This document shows positions 16,164 to 24,584 of a stretch of DNA of 64,000 nt, piece after piece. This DNA comes from Calditrichota bacterium (GTDB lineage Bacteria; Calditrichota; Calditrichia; Calditrichales; J004). The position numbers were made by a program, and so were the translations under genes. The notes below the pieces were generated by a model that had not been told where the DNA came from, did no database searches, and worked only from the letters and a program-made list of their open reading frames with translations. Each line of letters opens with the position of its first letter. Positions within the stretch are counted from its first letter, which is position 1. The DNA lies in the NCBI GenBank assembly GCA_013112635.1, contig JABFGF010000004.1, forward strand, positions 62,001 through 126,000. Reading direction: 5' to 3'.

Positions 16164-17618
16164 TTCCAAAAATAAACTAATTTTAAAAACTGTTCCCTCA
16201 CCCAAATCAGATTCTACAGAAATTTTTCCACCATGTTCTTCGATAATCTTTTTCACGATAGCCAAACCCAATCCAACACCCGATCTCTTTGTAGAAAAAT
16301 AGGGCTCAAATATTTTTTTAACATTTTCAGATGAAATACCTTCACCTTGATCAGAGACAAATATCTCAACACCATTTTCTTTTTTAGCAAGTTCAATCCT
16401 GACAGGACTATTTTCACCGCTGGCTGCCAGGGCATTATCTACAAGATTTATTAGTACCCTCTTTAAATGATCATAATCAAAACTTAACTCAACCGGACCA
16501 TCAGGTAAAACAGTTTCAATATTTGCCTGAAGATATAATTTTTTTATTGTGCTAATCAAAGCTGCAATATTTTGTTTTTCAGGGTTAAACTCAGGCAACC
16601 TTGCAAAATCTGAAAACTCTTTAACCAGGTTTTTTAAACTACCCACTTCATCTTCAATTATCTCACTGCATTCATCCAGCATCTTTTTATAAGCCTGGTC
16701 ATCACCTTTGTATGTGTCACGCATCTGCTGCGCCATAAGTTGAATCGGTGTAAGAGGATTTTTTATTTCATGCGCCAGCCGACGGGCCAGTTGTTGCCAG
16801 GTTGCCATTTTCTCCAATTGAAGAATTTGTTGTTGGTTGGTTTGTAATTCCCCGGTCATATTATTAAAAGCATTTGCCAATCCTGAAAATTCATCTTTTC
16901 CACCGACATCAATTTTATAGTCCAGGTCACCTTGCCCAATTTTAGTCGTAGCCTCTTTTAATTCTTCAATTGGTCGTGTAATTTTTTTTGATATAAAATA
17001 AGAAATTGATAAAGCCAGTATTAACCCAATCCCATAAATCAGTAAAAACGTATATAAAAAACTGTTGCGAATATTGCCGCGTACAAGCCCAAGTGTTTTA
17101 TAAATTTGATTGATTTCCTGAATTTGTGGCGCGCCTTCTTTAAAGACCATTGGTAGATTGTAACGTACCTGTAAAATTGAATTCTTTTTTATTTGAGACA
17201 AAGCGAATAAAACAGTTCTGTCTGCCGAGGGCCAGATAATATTTTGTTTATTCTCTTTTAAAAATTTTGAAATTAGACCGGGATTAACAAGTTGATTGTC
17301 TTTTTGAATGTGCTCTTTGAGGGATATTAACACGTCGATGTTTTTAAATTCACTTTTTAACTCTTTAATAATTTCATCGTGCGAAAATTCATTTTTTTGG
17401 GTTTGCTCTTCAATCTCAGAATTTAGCCTTTCTTTTTGTAAACGGTAATACTCCGCAGATAAATTTAAAGCGCCGTCCAAAGCAGACTCAACCCGATCGT
17501 TTACACCAATGCTATAACTTTTATCCAGCAATTGCATCGTAAAATAAGACAAAGGTATTGCCGGGAGAATAAGTAAAAGTGATATGAAAATAAATATTTT
17601 GCTTCTAAGGGTTTTCAT
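16161..17618 (-). CDS. NtrY-like sensor histidine kinase
   Basis: An inner-membrane sensor kinase of 485 aa. It has an N-terminal membrane helix, an extracytoplasmic region (residues about 30-190) with coiled-coil character, a second membrane helix (about 190-210), and a HAMP domain (ITRPIEELKEATTKI). The dimerisation domain carries phospho-acceptor His283 in HEIKNPLTPIQL, and the ATPase domain has its N box (NLVDNALAAS), DQGEGIS and GVGLGLAIV. All catalytic motifs are intact. It overlaps the upstream DUF4390 gene by 14 bp, so translation is coupled. Its regulator is most likely the NtrC-like protein downstream, beyond the RAYT insertion. The REP hairpin overlaps its stop codon. Confidence 0.92.
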   Translation of the reverse strand: MKTLRSKIFIFISLLLILPAIPLSYFTMQLLDKSYSIGVNDRVESALDGALNLSAEYYRLQKERLNSEIEEQTQKNEFSHDEIIKELKSEFKNIDVLISLKEHIQKDNQLVNPGLISKFLKENKQNIIWPSADRTVLFALSQIKKNSILQVRYNLPMVFKEGAPQIQEINQIYKTLGLVRGNIRNSFLYTFLLIYGIGLILALSISYFISKKITRPIEELKEATTKIGQGDLDYKIDVGGKDEFSGLANAFNNMTGELQTNQQQILQLEKMATWQQLARRLAHEIKNPLTPIQLMAQQMRDTYKGDDQAYKKMLDECSEIIEDEVGSLKNLVKEFSDFARLPEFNPEKQNIAALISTIKKLYLQANIETVLPDGPVELSFDYDHLKRVLINLVDNALAASGENSPVRIELAKKENGVEIFVSDQGEGISSENVKKIFEPYFSTKRSGVGLGLAIVKKIIEEHGGKISVESDLGEGTVFKISLFLE

Positions 17619-18267
17619 TTTCTTTCAGCGATTTTATGGTGAAATGGCCGGACTTTCCTGTTGCTGTATTTTTAGGATTTTCTTTGCTGGTAAAAAGGGA
17701 AATTAGACCAGACAAATTAATTGAAAATCCGGATTCATTGTCTCCGGGAGTTGATGTTTGATTTTCATTTTCTTCATCCATCCAAAACTCCAGTTTTCTT
17801 TTTTGTGTCTCAGAAATATTCTCAGGTGAAAAATAAAGAATAATTTGAATGGAATTTTCTACCGGTAATTTTTTAAACGGGAGAAGATCAAAATTTAGAG
17901 AGTCATTTAAAAAATGATTTAATTCTTCAAATTGATCAAACTGTTTCTTTTGTTTTCTGTTTGATAAAAAGTAAATCCCTTCCCAAACATCATAACGTAA
18001 TTTTACTGTTCGGTAAAATTCATATACTTTCTGGCTATTTTTTTGAACAAGATCAAACCTGAAATTAAGAGTTCGCGCCATACCGCTTGCAAGGCCATCA
18101 GTTAAATCTTTGCTCAGCAGATTTTCAAAAACGGATGCAACCATAAATCTGTTATTCTGCAGAAGTGGTTTTACAGATTTTATTTTTACTTCTTGCGCAA
18201 AACAGAATGCAGAAACAAATAGTAACGCCATTATTTTTAATAGTAATTTACGCCCGCTCAGGCTCAT
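17605..18267 (-). CDS. DUF4390-like exported protein
   Basis: A 220-aa protein with a signal peptide (cleavage near CFAQ, residue 25). Its beta-rich body resembles DUF4390, a family often encoded beside NtrY-like kinases (SVFENLLSKDLTDGLASG and FRTVKLRYDVWEG-type segments). It sits between the Omp85-like gene (14 bp gap) and the kinase (14 bp overlap), consistent with an envelope component of one system. A plausible job is to pass an envelope signal to the kinase, but that is inference. The C-terminal 60 aa are low in complexity and charged. Confidence 0.7.
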   Translation of the reverse strand: MSLSGRKLLLKIMALLFVSAFCFAQEVKIKSVKPLLQNNRFMVASVFENLLSKDLTDGLASGMARTLNFRFDLVQKNSQKVYEFYRTVKLRYDVWEGIYFLSNRKQKKQFDQFEELNHFLNDSLNFDLLPFKKLPVENSIQIILYFSPENISETQKRKLEFWMDEENENQTSTPGDNESGFSINLSGLISLFTSKENPKNTATGKSGHFTIKSLKENENP

Positions 18268-18281
18268 AATTTTCCTTCTAA

Positions 18282-19598
18282 CTAAAATGTATGTCCGAGT
18301 GAGATTTGTAATTTACTGTCATCAAATTCCAACGGGTAAGCCATATCGAGACGAATAATTCCAATGAATGGAATACGGAATCTGAGTCCAAAGCCAGCAC
18401 TGTTATTAAACGATTTTAGATCTATTTTCTGAGAAGTAAGCAGGTTGGCCCCGCTATCCACAAATATTACTCCACTTAAAAAATGTTGCGGATAATGCTT
18501 TTCTGTAATTGGGAATCGAAACTCAAGACCAGCCTGGTACAACTTCTCACCACCACCGCTTGGGCTCAAACTACGATCAGAAAAACCGCGCAAACTGTTT
18601 GGCCCTCCCAAATAAAACTTTTCCCAAAAAGGTGCTGCTTCTGAAATAGAGCCAAATTTTACCCTGCCTGCTAAAACGACATGTGCAAACAAATTATGAT
18701 AAGCCCTGGCGTCTAAAATAAATCTGGAGAATTCTACTTTATTTCCGGCCGGTTTTGTTGTTTGATCAAAATTTGCTCCTAACCACCACCCATTGGATGG
18801 AAAGGAGGATTGATCTCTTTTATCGAGATTAAAAGAAATATTGAAAACTGACGCTTGCCATTTTTCACCAACGTGTTTGGCTACTTCATCCGGGAAGGCA
18901 GAAAAGTCATCATTACCTACCTTGGCAATTGAATCGGGATTAATTGTATATGAAGATATTCCAAATTTAAAATGCTTAAAAAATCCCCGACGTGGTTTGA
19001 ATCCGAGATAAATACCACCTTGTGGGACCGTATGAACAACTTTTTCATTTTCTATATAATGCAAAATTTCCTGGCTATGAACGTACAGCTTAGAATGAAA
19101 ATCGAGATCACTATCAAAAATATTTGGGTTGATATAATTAATATCTACGCGTGTTACGCGGTCGCCAAAGGTCAATCCCAAATCAATAAAATTTCCCATC
19201 CCAAAAATGTTATCCAGATTGAGGCTGACCGGAGTTAGAAACCAACCGTCAAGTTCGCTAAAGCCGCCCTTAAAACGAAAGTGTGGCCAATACCTTTCTT
19301 CAACTGTTATGGTCAAATTCAATAATCCTGGCGCTGAACCGGCTCGTGGTTGTAAAACAACATCACTAAAAATCTCAAGTGATTTTAATTTTTCAATACC
19401 CTCATTTATTTTTTCATCTGCTAGAGTGTCGCCAATTGCAAACGGCAGGTTTTCAAATACAACATAGTCAGAACTTTTGCTGTTGCCTTCAATTGATATA
19501 TTTTCAATTATAAACTTTTTCGATGGCCGGGTGTTTTGTGTGAAAGCTGTCTGAAATAAACAGACAAATAAAAGAAGAGGGATCAATGTAGTTTTCAT
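18282..19598 (-). CDS. Omp85/BamA-like outer-membrane protein
   Basis: A 438-aa outer-membrane beta-barrel. It has a signal peptide, one POTRA-like domain (residues about 28-100, IENISIEGNSKSSDYVV...FSDVVLQ), and a surface-antigen barrel with the diagnostic GGPNSLRGF motif near residue 340, the (V/L)RGF loop that plugs Omp85 barrels. It ends in phenylalanine, as outer-membrane barrels do. With one POTRA it is shorter than BamA (five) or TamA (three), so it is an accessory Omp85 protein with an unknown client. It heads the operon with DUF4390 and the NtrY/NtrC pair, which suggests that regulator pair monitors the outer membrane. Confidence 0.85.
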   Translation of the reverse strand: MKTTLIPLLLFVCLFQTAFTQNTRPSKKFIIENISIEGNSKSSDYVVFENLPFAIGDTLADEKINEGIEKLKSLEIFSDVVLQPRAGSAPGLLNLTITVEERYWPHFRFKGGFSELDGWFLTPVSLNLDNIFGMGNFIDLGLTFGDRVTRVDINYINPNIFDSDLDFHSKLYVHSQEILHYIENEKVVHTVPQGGIYLGFKPRRGFFKHFKFGISSYTINPDSIAKVGNDDFSAFPDEVAKHVGEKWQASVFNISFNLDKRDQSSFPSNGWWLGANFDQTTKPAGNKVEFSRFILDARAYHNLFAHVVLAGRVKFGSISEAAPFWEKFYLGGPNSLRGFSDRSLSPSGGGEKLYQAGLEFRFPITEKHYPQHFLSGVIFVDSGANLLTSQKIDLKSFNNSAGFGLRFRIPFIGIIRLDMAYPLEFDDSKLQISLGHTF

Positions 19599-19648
19599 GG
19601 TTTAATCTAATTTATAAAATTAAGTTTTTCAAAGTGCGCTTCTGATAA

Positions 19649-19678
19649 AAACCTCCCAGGCTTAATACCCGGAAGGTT
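19649..19678 (-). terminator. Rho-independent terminator after lipoprotein gene
   Basis: On the minus strand AACCTTCCGGG pairs with CCTGGGAGGTT (11 bp with two G-T pairs), followed by five T. It ends the lipoprotein gene at 19698-21110. The stem sequence is nearly the same as the terminator after groEL at 49828. Confidence 0.75.
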
Positions 19679-19697
19679 ATATAATCGAGTTAAAGTT

Positions 19698-21110
19698 TTA
19701 TTTAAATAGATTTATGCCTGATTTTTTCCCGCCTTGCGAAAGTTCACCTTCACCAGAATCATTAAAGTTTACATCGTATGTTTCACCCTCATAACTCAAA
19801 GTTCCCGTGCATGTCTGATCCGGTGAGAAGTAATAATCGGCTACAATTAAAGGATCATCGCCATTGTCATAAGCTGTTTCCGACTCGAACACTTCATAAT
19901 GAAGATGCGAGCTGCCATCAAAATAATACTCTGCACTCAGCACAATGTAAGATCCATCAAAAGATATCCAGTTTCCATCAAGATTGGATTCATTCTCCGT
20001 TTCATTAATTGTGAGTGTACCATGCGCGCCATTGGATTTAGTAATTTCAAAAACCGATGTTGTAACTCCGGCTTCTTCAGAAACCTGCAAAGCAACTCTT
20101 TCTGAATCAACTCTGCCGGACTCAAAATAAACAGCTTCTGAAAAGTCAGCATTAAAAATTGAATCGGGTAAGGTGACCGAAACCTGGGCATTCTTGACAA
20201 TTTTATCAATATAACGGCCTTCAGGAAAATCTATAGTCTCTGAATAAGAACCTTGCAAATCATCTTCAACACTATCAAATGTACCGGAAACCAATATGCC
20301 TTCACGTGTTTTTTTCTCAAAAGTACCTGTTCCATCGTTCTTAAATGTTACCTGGCGATAAGCTGTTTTACCATCACGAAAATCAAAATCTTCCCGCAAT
20401 GTGCCAGACTCATCAGGCTTAATTTCAACCATTTGTTTAAGATGGCTTAGCTGCCGTCCACTTTCGTACCAGGCATCCGTTGTGGCGATAATCCCGGTAA
20501 CATCGCTTTCATCCCAATCTGTTACTTCAGCATTGGTTTGAATTTTTTGGACAAAGAAACCTTCCTCAAAAGTTTGTAATTGATGCAAAGTCTTAAGTTG
20601 ATCATCACCATCATAATCAAGTGTAAAATTTAGAAAAGCCGTTACATGGGAAGAATCATATTCAATATTACGCCAGGCGGCAAACTTATATTTTACCTCA
20701 TAATAACGGGCGATGCTGGTTTCAGAATTGTAATACAAACCCTTGCGAACGCCAATCACCGTATTGTCTTCAAAAAATAATAGGGAATCACCATTTGTTT
20801 TTCCAAGAATTTGCATTTTCGAAACATACTGCTTCATCTCTTTATTTAAGAGGAGGGCATTTGATTTTAAGGCAGACATTTTTGAGAGTCCCTCAACACC
20901 TTCATCTTCAAGGTAGTCAGAGTTTTGAGTTAATGACTTCATTTCCGAACCTGAGACAACCGTTTTGTTTAATTGCCAGCCAACCGGAGCCTGGTCTTTT
21001 ACAAACTGGGATACTTCCAGTGAATCGTCATTTGAAGTTGGGTCAACTTCGCAACCGTAGAAAATAAAACTAAAAAAGCTTGCTGCTAAAAGTAATTTAA
21101 ATGTGCGCAT
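19698..21110 (-). CDS. Hypothetical lipoprotein, beta-repeat type
   Basis: Not recognised. A 470-aa lipoprotein with lipobox FIFYGC (Cys20) and an acidic body with recurring beta-hairpin units of the form 'GTFDSxxxDLQGSYSETIDFPEGRY', resembling antiparallel-strand repeats such as MORN/toxin-repeat folds. It ends with a GKKSGINLF tail. The ATG has a strong AGGAGGT ribosome-binding site. It is monocistronic and ends at a clear terminator. Probably surface exposed. Confidence 0.65.
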   Translation of the reverse strand: MRTFKLLLAASFFSFIFYGCEVDPTSNDDSLEVSQFVKDQAPVGWQLNKTVVSGSEMKSLTQNSDYLEDEGVEGLSKMSALKSNALLLNKEMKQYVSKMQILGKTNGDSLLFFEDNTVIGVRKGLYYNSETSIARYYEVKYKFAAWRNIEYDSSHVTAFLNFTLDYDGDDQLKTLHQLQTFEEGFFVQKIQTNAEVTDWDESDVTGIIATTDAWYESGRQLSHLKQMVEIKPDESGTLREDFDFRDGKTAYRQVTFKNDGTGTFEKKTREGILVSGTFDSVEDDLQGSYSETIDFPEGRYIDKIVKNAQVSVTLPDSIFNADFSEAVYFESGRVDSERVALQVSEEAGVTTSVFEITKSNGAHGTLTINETENESNLDGNWISFDGSYIVLSAEYYFDGSSHLHYEVFESETAYDNGDDPLIVADYYFSPDQTCTGTLSYEGETYDVNFNDSGEGELSQGGKKSGINLFK

Positions 21111-21317
21111 GGGGCACCTCCTGAAATAAGTTGAACATTTGTTAATTCTGTCTGCTTTATTACAAGGGTAGTGCCAAAGATTTCAAAAACGATCCAATCG
21201 TTTGATTTTATAGGACTTAGCGCAGAAAGCGGTATTAGAAAAAAGAAGAGGGTTTGTGGTTTTTAGTCCACATTGTGGTTTTTAAGACAATAGTTTTCCG
21301 GGAAGAAAATGCGTGCT

Positions 21318-21998
21318 TTAATTCTGATTTAATGCCTTTGTTATAGCAGCTTCAGCCAATGGAGCCATTACTTTATATCCTGCTTTGTTTGGGTGAACGC
21401 CATCGTAAGTTAGCTCATCCTTCAAGCCATTTTGATCATTGACCATGGATTGAAAATAATCCAGATAAACGAGTCCATTTTCATATGAATAGTCTTTTAT
21501 CATTTTATTTAGCTTAATTATCTTTTCAGAAGGGTTTAAACCGGGTTTCCAGGGATAATCCAATACAGGCAAAACTGAACAAAGCACAACTTTTATTTTA
21601 TTTGCTGTCGCCACTTCGGCCATGGATTTAATATTATCGAAAATCATTTTATTTGTCGATGGCCCGGTATTTCCGGCAATGTCATTTGTACCGGCCAGAA
21701 TAACAACTACAGCAGACTTTAGATCGACCACATCCGCTCTGAAACGAATTAACATTTGCGGCGTGGTTTGCCCGCTTATGCCACGGTTGATATATGGTTT
21801 TCCAGAAAAAAAGCTTGAGTCAAATCTTGCCCAGCTATCTGTGATTGAATTGCCCATAAAAACAACTCTGTTCTCACCATCTGTGGGATCAGCAAGTTTT
21901 TGATTTTCATTTTTAAAACGGTTTAAGTTGGCCCAATCCTGCACTTGGGAAAAGCTAGTTAAAAACCATCCTATAAAGATTAACAATATCAGCTTCAT
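21318..21998 (-). CDS. Exported SGNH/GDSL-family hydrolase
   Basis: An esterase or lipase of the SGNH fold, exported by an N-terminal signal peptide (residues 1-18). Block I FMGNSITDSW gives the nucleophile Ser51, block II the oxyanion Gly in NRGISG, block III GTND gives Asn105, and block V DGVHPN gives Asp199 and His202, so the catalytic set is complete. The gene follows the SRPBCC gene by 10 bp, as the last member of DUF971-SRPBCC-SGNH. The substrate is unknown; relatives act on acetylated sugars or lysophospholipids. Confidence 0.88.
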   Translation of the reverse strand: MKLILLIFIGWFLTSFSQVQDWANLNRFKNENQKLADPTDGENRVVFMGNSITDSWARFDSSFFSGKPYINRGISGQTTPQMLIRFRADVVDLKSAVVVILAGTNDIAGNTGPSTNKMIFDNIKSMAEVATANKIKVVLCSVLPVLDYPWKPGLNPSEKIIKLNKMIKDYSYENGLVYLDYFQSMVNDQNGLKDELTYDGVHPNKAGYKVMAPLAEAAITKALNQN

Positions 21999-22008
21999 CT
22001 ATAATGCC

Positions 22009-22452
22009 CTAATTAGAAATATTTTCAAGGTAGTTTTTTAAACGGTTTTGAATAAAATAAGTCCACCCTCCAAGACAACTATCTCCCGTGAATTCCGGGA
22101 TATCTTGCGGGAAACTTTCTGTTACCGTGTGGATCAATCTTAACATCGTTCCATTTTCCTGTTCAAATAATTCAAATATTACAAATGAATCGCCTGGATA
22201 CTCTTTGTATTTCCAGTTATAAACAATTTTCTTCTGTGGATCTACTTCTGTTATTTCCCATAAATGCAGAAAATCCCTCTCTCCGGTATTAACATTAAAT
22301 TGCGTTTTAAAACCAACCTCGGGTTTAAAGGATTCGATATCTTCAAAAAACCATCCAATCATCTGTTCTAATTTTGTAATTGCATCCCAAACAGTTTTTA
22401 AAGAATTGTTGAAAACTTGTTCAACAATAATTGGATCGTTTAAAGTATTCAT
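22009..22452 (-). CDS. SRPBCC (AHSA1-like) domain protein
   Basis: A cytoplasmic 147-aa protein of the START/SRPBCC fold, which forms a deep hydrophobic ligand pocket. The signature N-terminal strand and helix (VEQVFNNSLKTVWDAITK) and the C-terminal long helix (GWTYFIQNRLKNYL) are present. The ATG at 22452 is preferred to the TTG at 22473 because it gives a standard AHSA1 N-terminus and lies just after the DUF971 stop. Ligand unknown. Confidence 0.82.
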   Translation of the reverse strand: MNTLNDPIIVEQVFNNSLKTVWDAITKLEQMIGWFFEDIESFKPEVGFKTQFNVNTGERDFLHLWEITEVDPQKKIVYNWKYKEYPGDSFVIFELFEQENGTMLRLIHTVTESFPQDIPEFTGDSCLGGWTYFIQNRLKNYLENISN

Positions 22453-22462
22453 GGTTATCTCA

Positions 22463-22756
22463 CTATTCACCAATTTCTTTTAAATGTTCAAAGGTGTAAA
22501 TCCCGGCATTGTGGCCATCACTAAAAGAAAAACGAATGGCATATCGTCCGATCATTTCCCAGTTTCTAAAAAAGACATTATTTGGATTGGCTTTCAATAT
22601 CTTAAATGGATTTTCCTTTGGCTTTTCTTCATCCTTGCAAGTAGCACACGGACATTGGCCACGAACCTTTTCTGCAAAAAATACGCTTTCTGATTCATCA
22701 TCCCATTTAATGGCAATGGCCTGGTCACTAATTTGCTCTACTGATTTTGGTATCAT
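22463..22756 (-). CDS. DUF971 domain protein
   Basis: A 97-aa stand-alone DUF971 domain, the gamma-butyrobetaine-hydroxylase-like N-terminal fold. The conserved cysteine cluster is CPCATC (Cys35, Cys37, Cys40), followed by RFSFSDGHNAGIYTFEHL, the family signature. Such domains are often found near iron-sulfur or ParA/Mrp genes and may bind metal. It is the first gene of a three-gene operon with the SRPBCC and SGNH genes. Confidence 0.88.
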   Translation of the reverse strand: MIPKSVEQISDQAIAIKWDDESESVFFAEKVRGQCPCATCKDEEKPKENPFKILKANPNNVFFRNWEMIGRYAIRFSFSDGHNAGIYTFEHLKEIGE

Positions 22757-22892
22757 TTTTTTACCACCATTTTATATTTAGTATTCAAATTTCAGATACC
22801 GTCCACTATCTCTATAATATTCGGTAAACTTGATTCGTTGCATTTTGGCTTGACAAATTTCCTGGTATCTAATCTTTGTCTATTGCATAAGG

Positions 22893-22930
22893 GATTCTTC
22901 TCTCCACTTCGTTCCACTCAGAATGACAGC
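22893..22930. repeat. Dispersed 'CACTCAGAATGACA' intergenic repeat, copy 1
   Basis: The gap between pepT and the DUF971 gene (22757-22987) contains a stretch ending CACTCAGAATGACA. The same 14 bases occur near 36497-36510, and a related CTCTGAGTGACA lies at about 37851. It looks like a short dispersed non-coding repeat family. No gene is seen in the gap. Confidence 0.45.
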
Positions 22931-22987
22931 TATGGGAGCAATTTTCATCACAAACAGGCAATCAACAATCCTTCAATCTTACAATAA

Positions 22988-24235
22988 TCAATGAGCTCGT
23001 TCTGCCCAAACCTGGACAAGATTAACAATTGTTTCAACCGCCTTTTGCATATCCTGAATTGCAATCCATTCTTTTTTGCTGTGAAAATTATGGCCGCCCG
23101 TAAAAACATTTGGTGTTGGAAGCCCCATATAAGACAGCCGTGCTCCATCAGTACCACCACGGATAAGTCCATGTTTTGCTTCCAGCCCGCTGCGTTTAAC
23201 AGCCTCCATTGCATTGTCCATTACCTCAGGATATTCATTAACTTTGTATTTCATATTTCTGTATTGCTCTTTAAACAGAATTTCAACCTTTGCAGGAGCA
23301 TACTTAACATTCAATTTTTCTACAAGGGATTGTAAGTATTTTTCTTTTTCTTTAATACCATCATCTGTAAAGTCCCGAACGATAAAATCTATAGATAAAT
23401 TTTCCACATTGCCGCGAATTGAATTTGGGTGAACATATCCTTCACGGCCAGCTGTAGTTTCCGGTGATAAACTGTCTTTTGGAAGCTGTTCAATCAGATC
23501 AGCAGCGATTTTTAAACCATTAATCATTTTATTTTTTGCATATCCAGGGTGAACATTGACCCCAAAAATATTTACAGTAGCTGCATCTGCACAAAAGGTT
23601 TCATCTTCAACTTCCCCGGCCGGGCCGCCATCAATTGTGTATGCAAAATCAGCTCCAAAATGCTCAACGTCAAAATGATCAACACCAGCACCAATTTCTT
23701 CATCTACAGTAAAACCAATCCGAAGCTTACCATGTTTTATTTCCGGATTTTCCTTTAAATATTGTAAAGCACCCATTATTTCTGCAACACCCGCTTTATT
23801 ATCTGCCCCAAGCAGTGTCGTACCATCTGTGGTAATTATATCAAAACCAACCATGTTTTTTAAATCAGGATTATCTTTCGGGGAAATAACAACAGATGTA
23901 TCCTTTGGTAATACAATATCTTTTCCATTATAGTTTTTATGAATAACGGGGTTTACATTTTCTCCTGTTACATCGGGGGCAGTATCTACATGGGCAATTA
24001 AACCAACAACCGGTACATTGTGCGCTACATTAGATGGCAATGTAGCCATGACATACCCGTCTTTTGTCAGTTCAACTTCTTCAAGATTTAAGTCTTTAAG
24101 TTCGCCAACCAGTTTTCTTGAGAGATTTAATTGTTTTTCTGTGCTGGGGTATGATGTGGATTTTGGATCCGACTGGGTATCAATTTTTACATAACTTAAA
24201 AAGCGATCTAAAAACAAGCCTGTTTCAATTTTCAT
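22988..24235 (-). CDS. pepT: Peptidase T (tripeptide aminopeptidase)
   Basis: A cytoplasmic zinc-dependent M20B peptidase that removes the N-terminal residue of tripeptides. AHVDTAPD supplies metal ligand His82 and catalytic Asp84; TLLGADNKAG and DEEIGAG supply the bridging Asp, catalytic Glu and further ligands. The ATG at 24235 is chosen: a GGAG site lies 8 bases upstream, and the 13-residue longer alternative is not conserved. Its 415 aa match the family length. The gene stands alone. Confidence 0.93.
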   Translation of the reverse strand: MKIETGLFLDRFLSYVKIDTQSDPKSTSYPSTEKQLNLSRKLVGELKDLNLEEVELTKDGYVMATLPSNVAHNVPVVGLIAHVDTAPDVTGENVNPVIHKNYNGKDIVLPKDTSVVISPKDNPDLKNMVGFDIITTDGTTLLGADNKAGVAEIMGALQYLKENPEIKHGKLRIGFTVDEEIGAGVDHFDVEHFGADFAYTIDGGPAGEVEDETFCADAATVNIFGVNVHPGYAKNKMINGLKIAADLIEQLPKDSLSPETTAGREGYVHPNSIRGNVENLSIDFIVRDFTDDGIKEKEKYLQSLVEKLNVKYAPAKVEILFKEQYRNMKYKVNEYPEVMDNAMEAVKRSGLEAKHGLIRGGTDGARLSYMGLPTPNVFTGGHNFHSKKEWIAIQDMQKAVETIVNLVQVWAERAH

Positions 24236-24410
24236 ATTTTCTCCGATTAAATCTAATATTAATTTTAGCCACAAATATTACTATATATTTTGAATTGAAA
24301 ATACACAATTAATTCTATTAAAAAAACCCTTGATAGCTGAGGAATTCAGTTATTTTAGATCATAAACTATTGATATTAAAGATATAAGGGTGTGCTAACA
24401 TAATACTTTA

Positions 24411-24439
24411 TTGACCAGCATTTAAAATATTGTTAAAGA
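24411..24439 (+). promoter_or_regulatory. Candidate promoter for the propeller-CheY-CheX cluster
   Basis: TTGACC (24411-24416), a 17-bp spacer and TAAAGA (24434-24439) lie about 145 bp before the sensor start. The -10 match is modest. No other signal was seen in this 350-bp gap. Confidence 0.35.
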
Positions 24440-24584
24440 TATTTTATTGAGGGGACGATTTAGAAGACCAGCGTTTTGACAAGGCGCAAACTTCACAGTG
24501 TTTTATTTAATTTAACATTTCTTTCTTTTCTTTCGGGATTTATTAAATCCCATATCATATCAAAATATTAACTTAAGGATAAGT

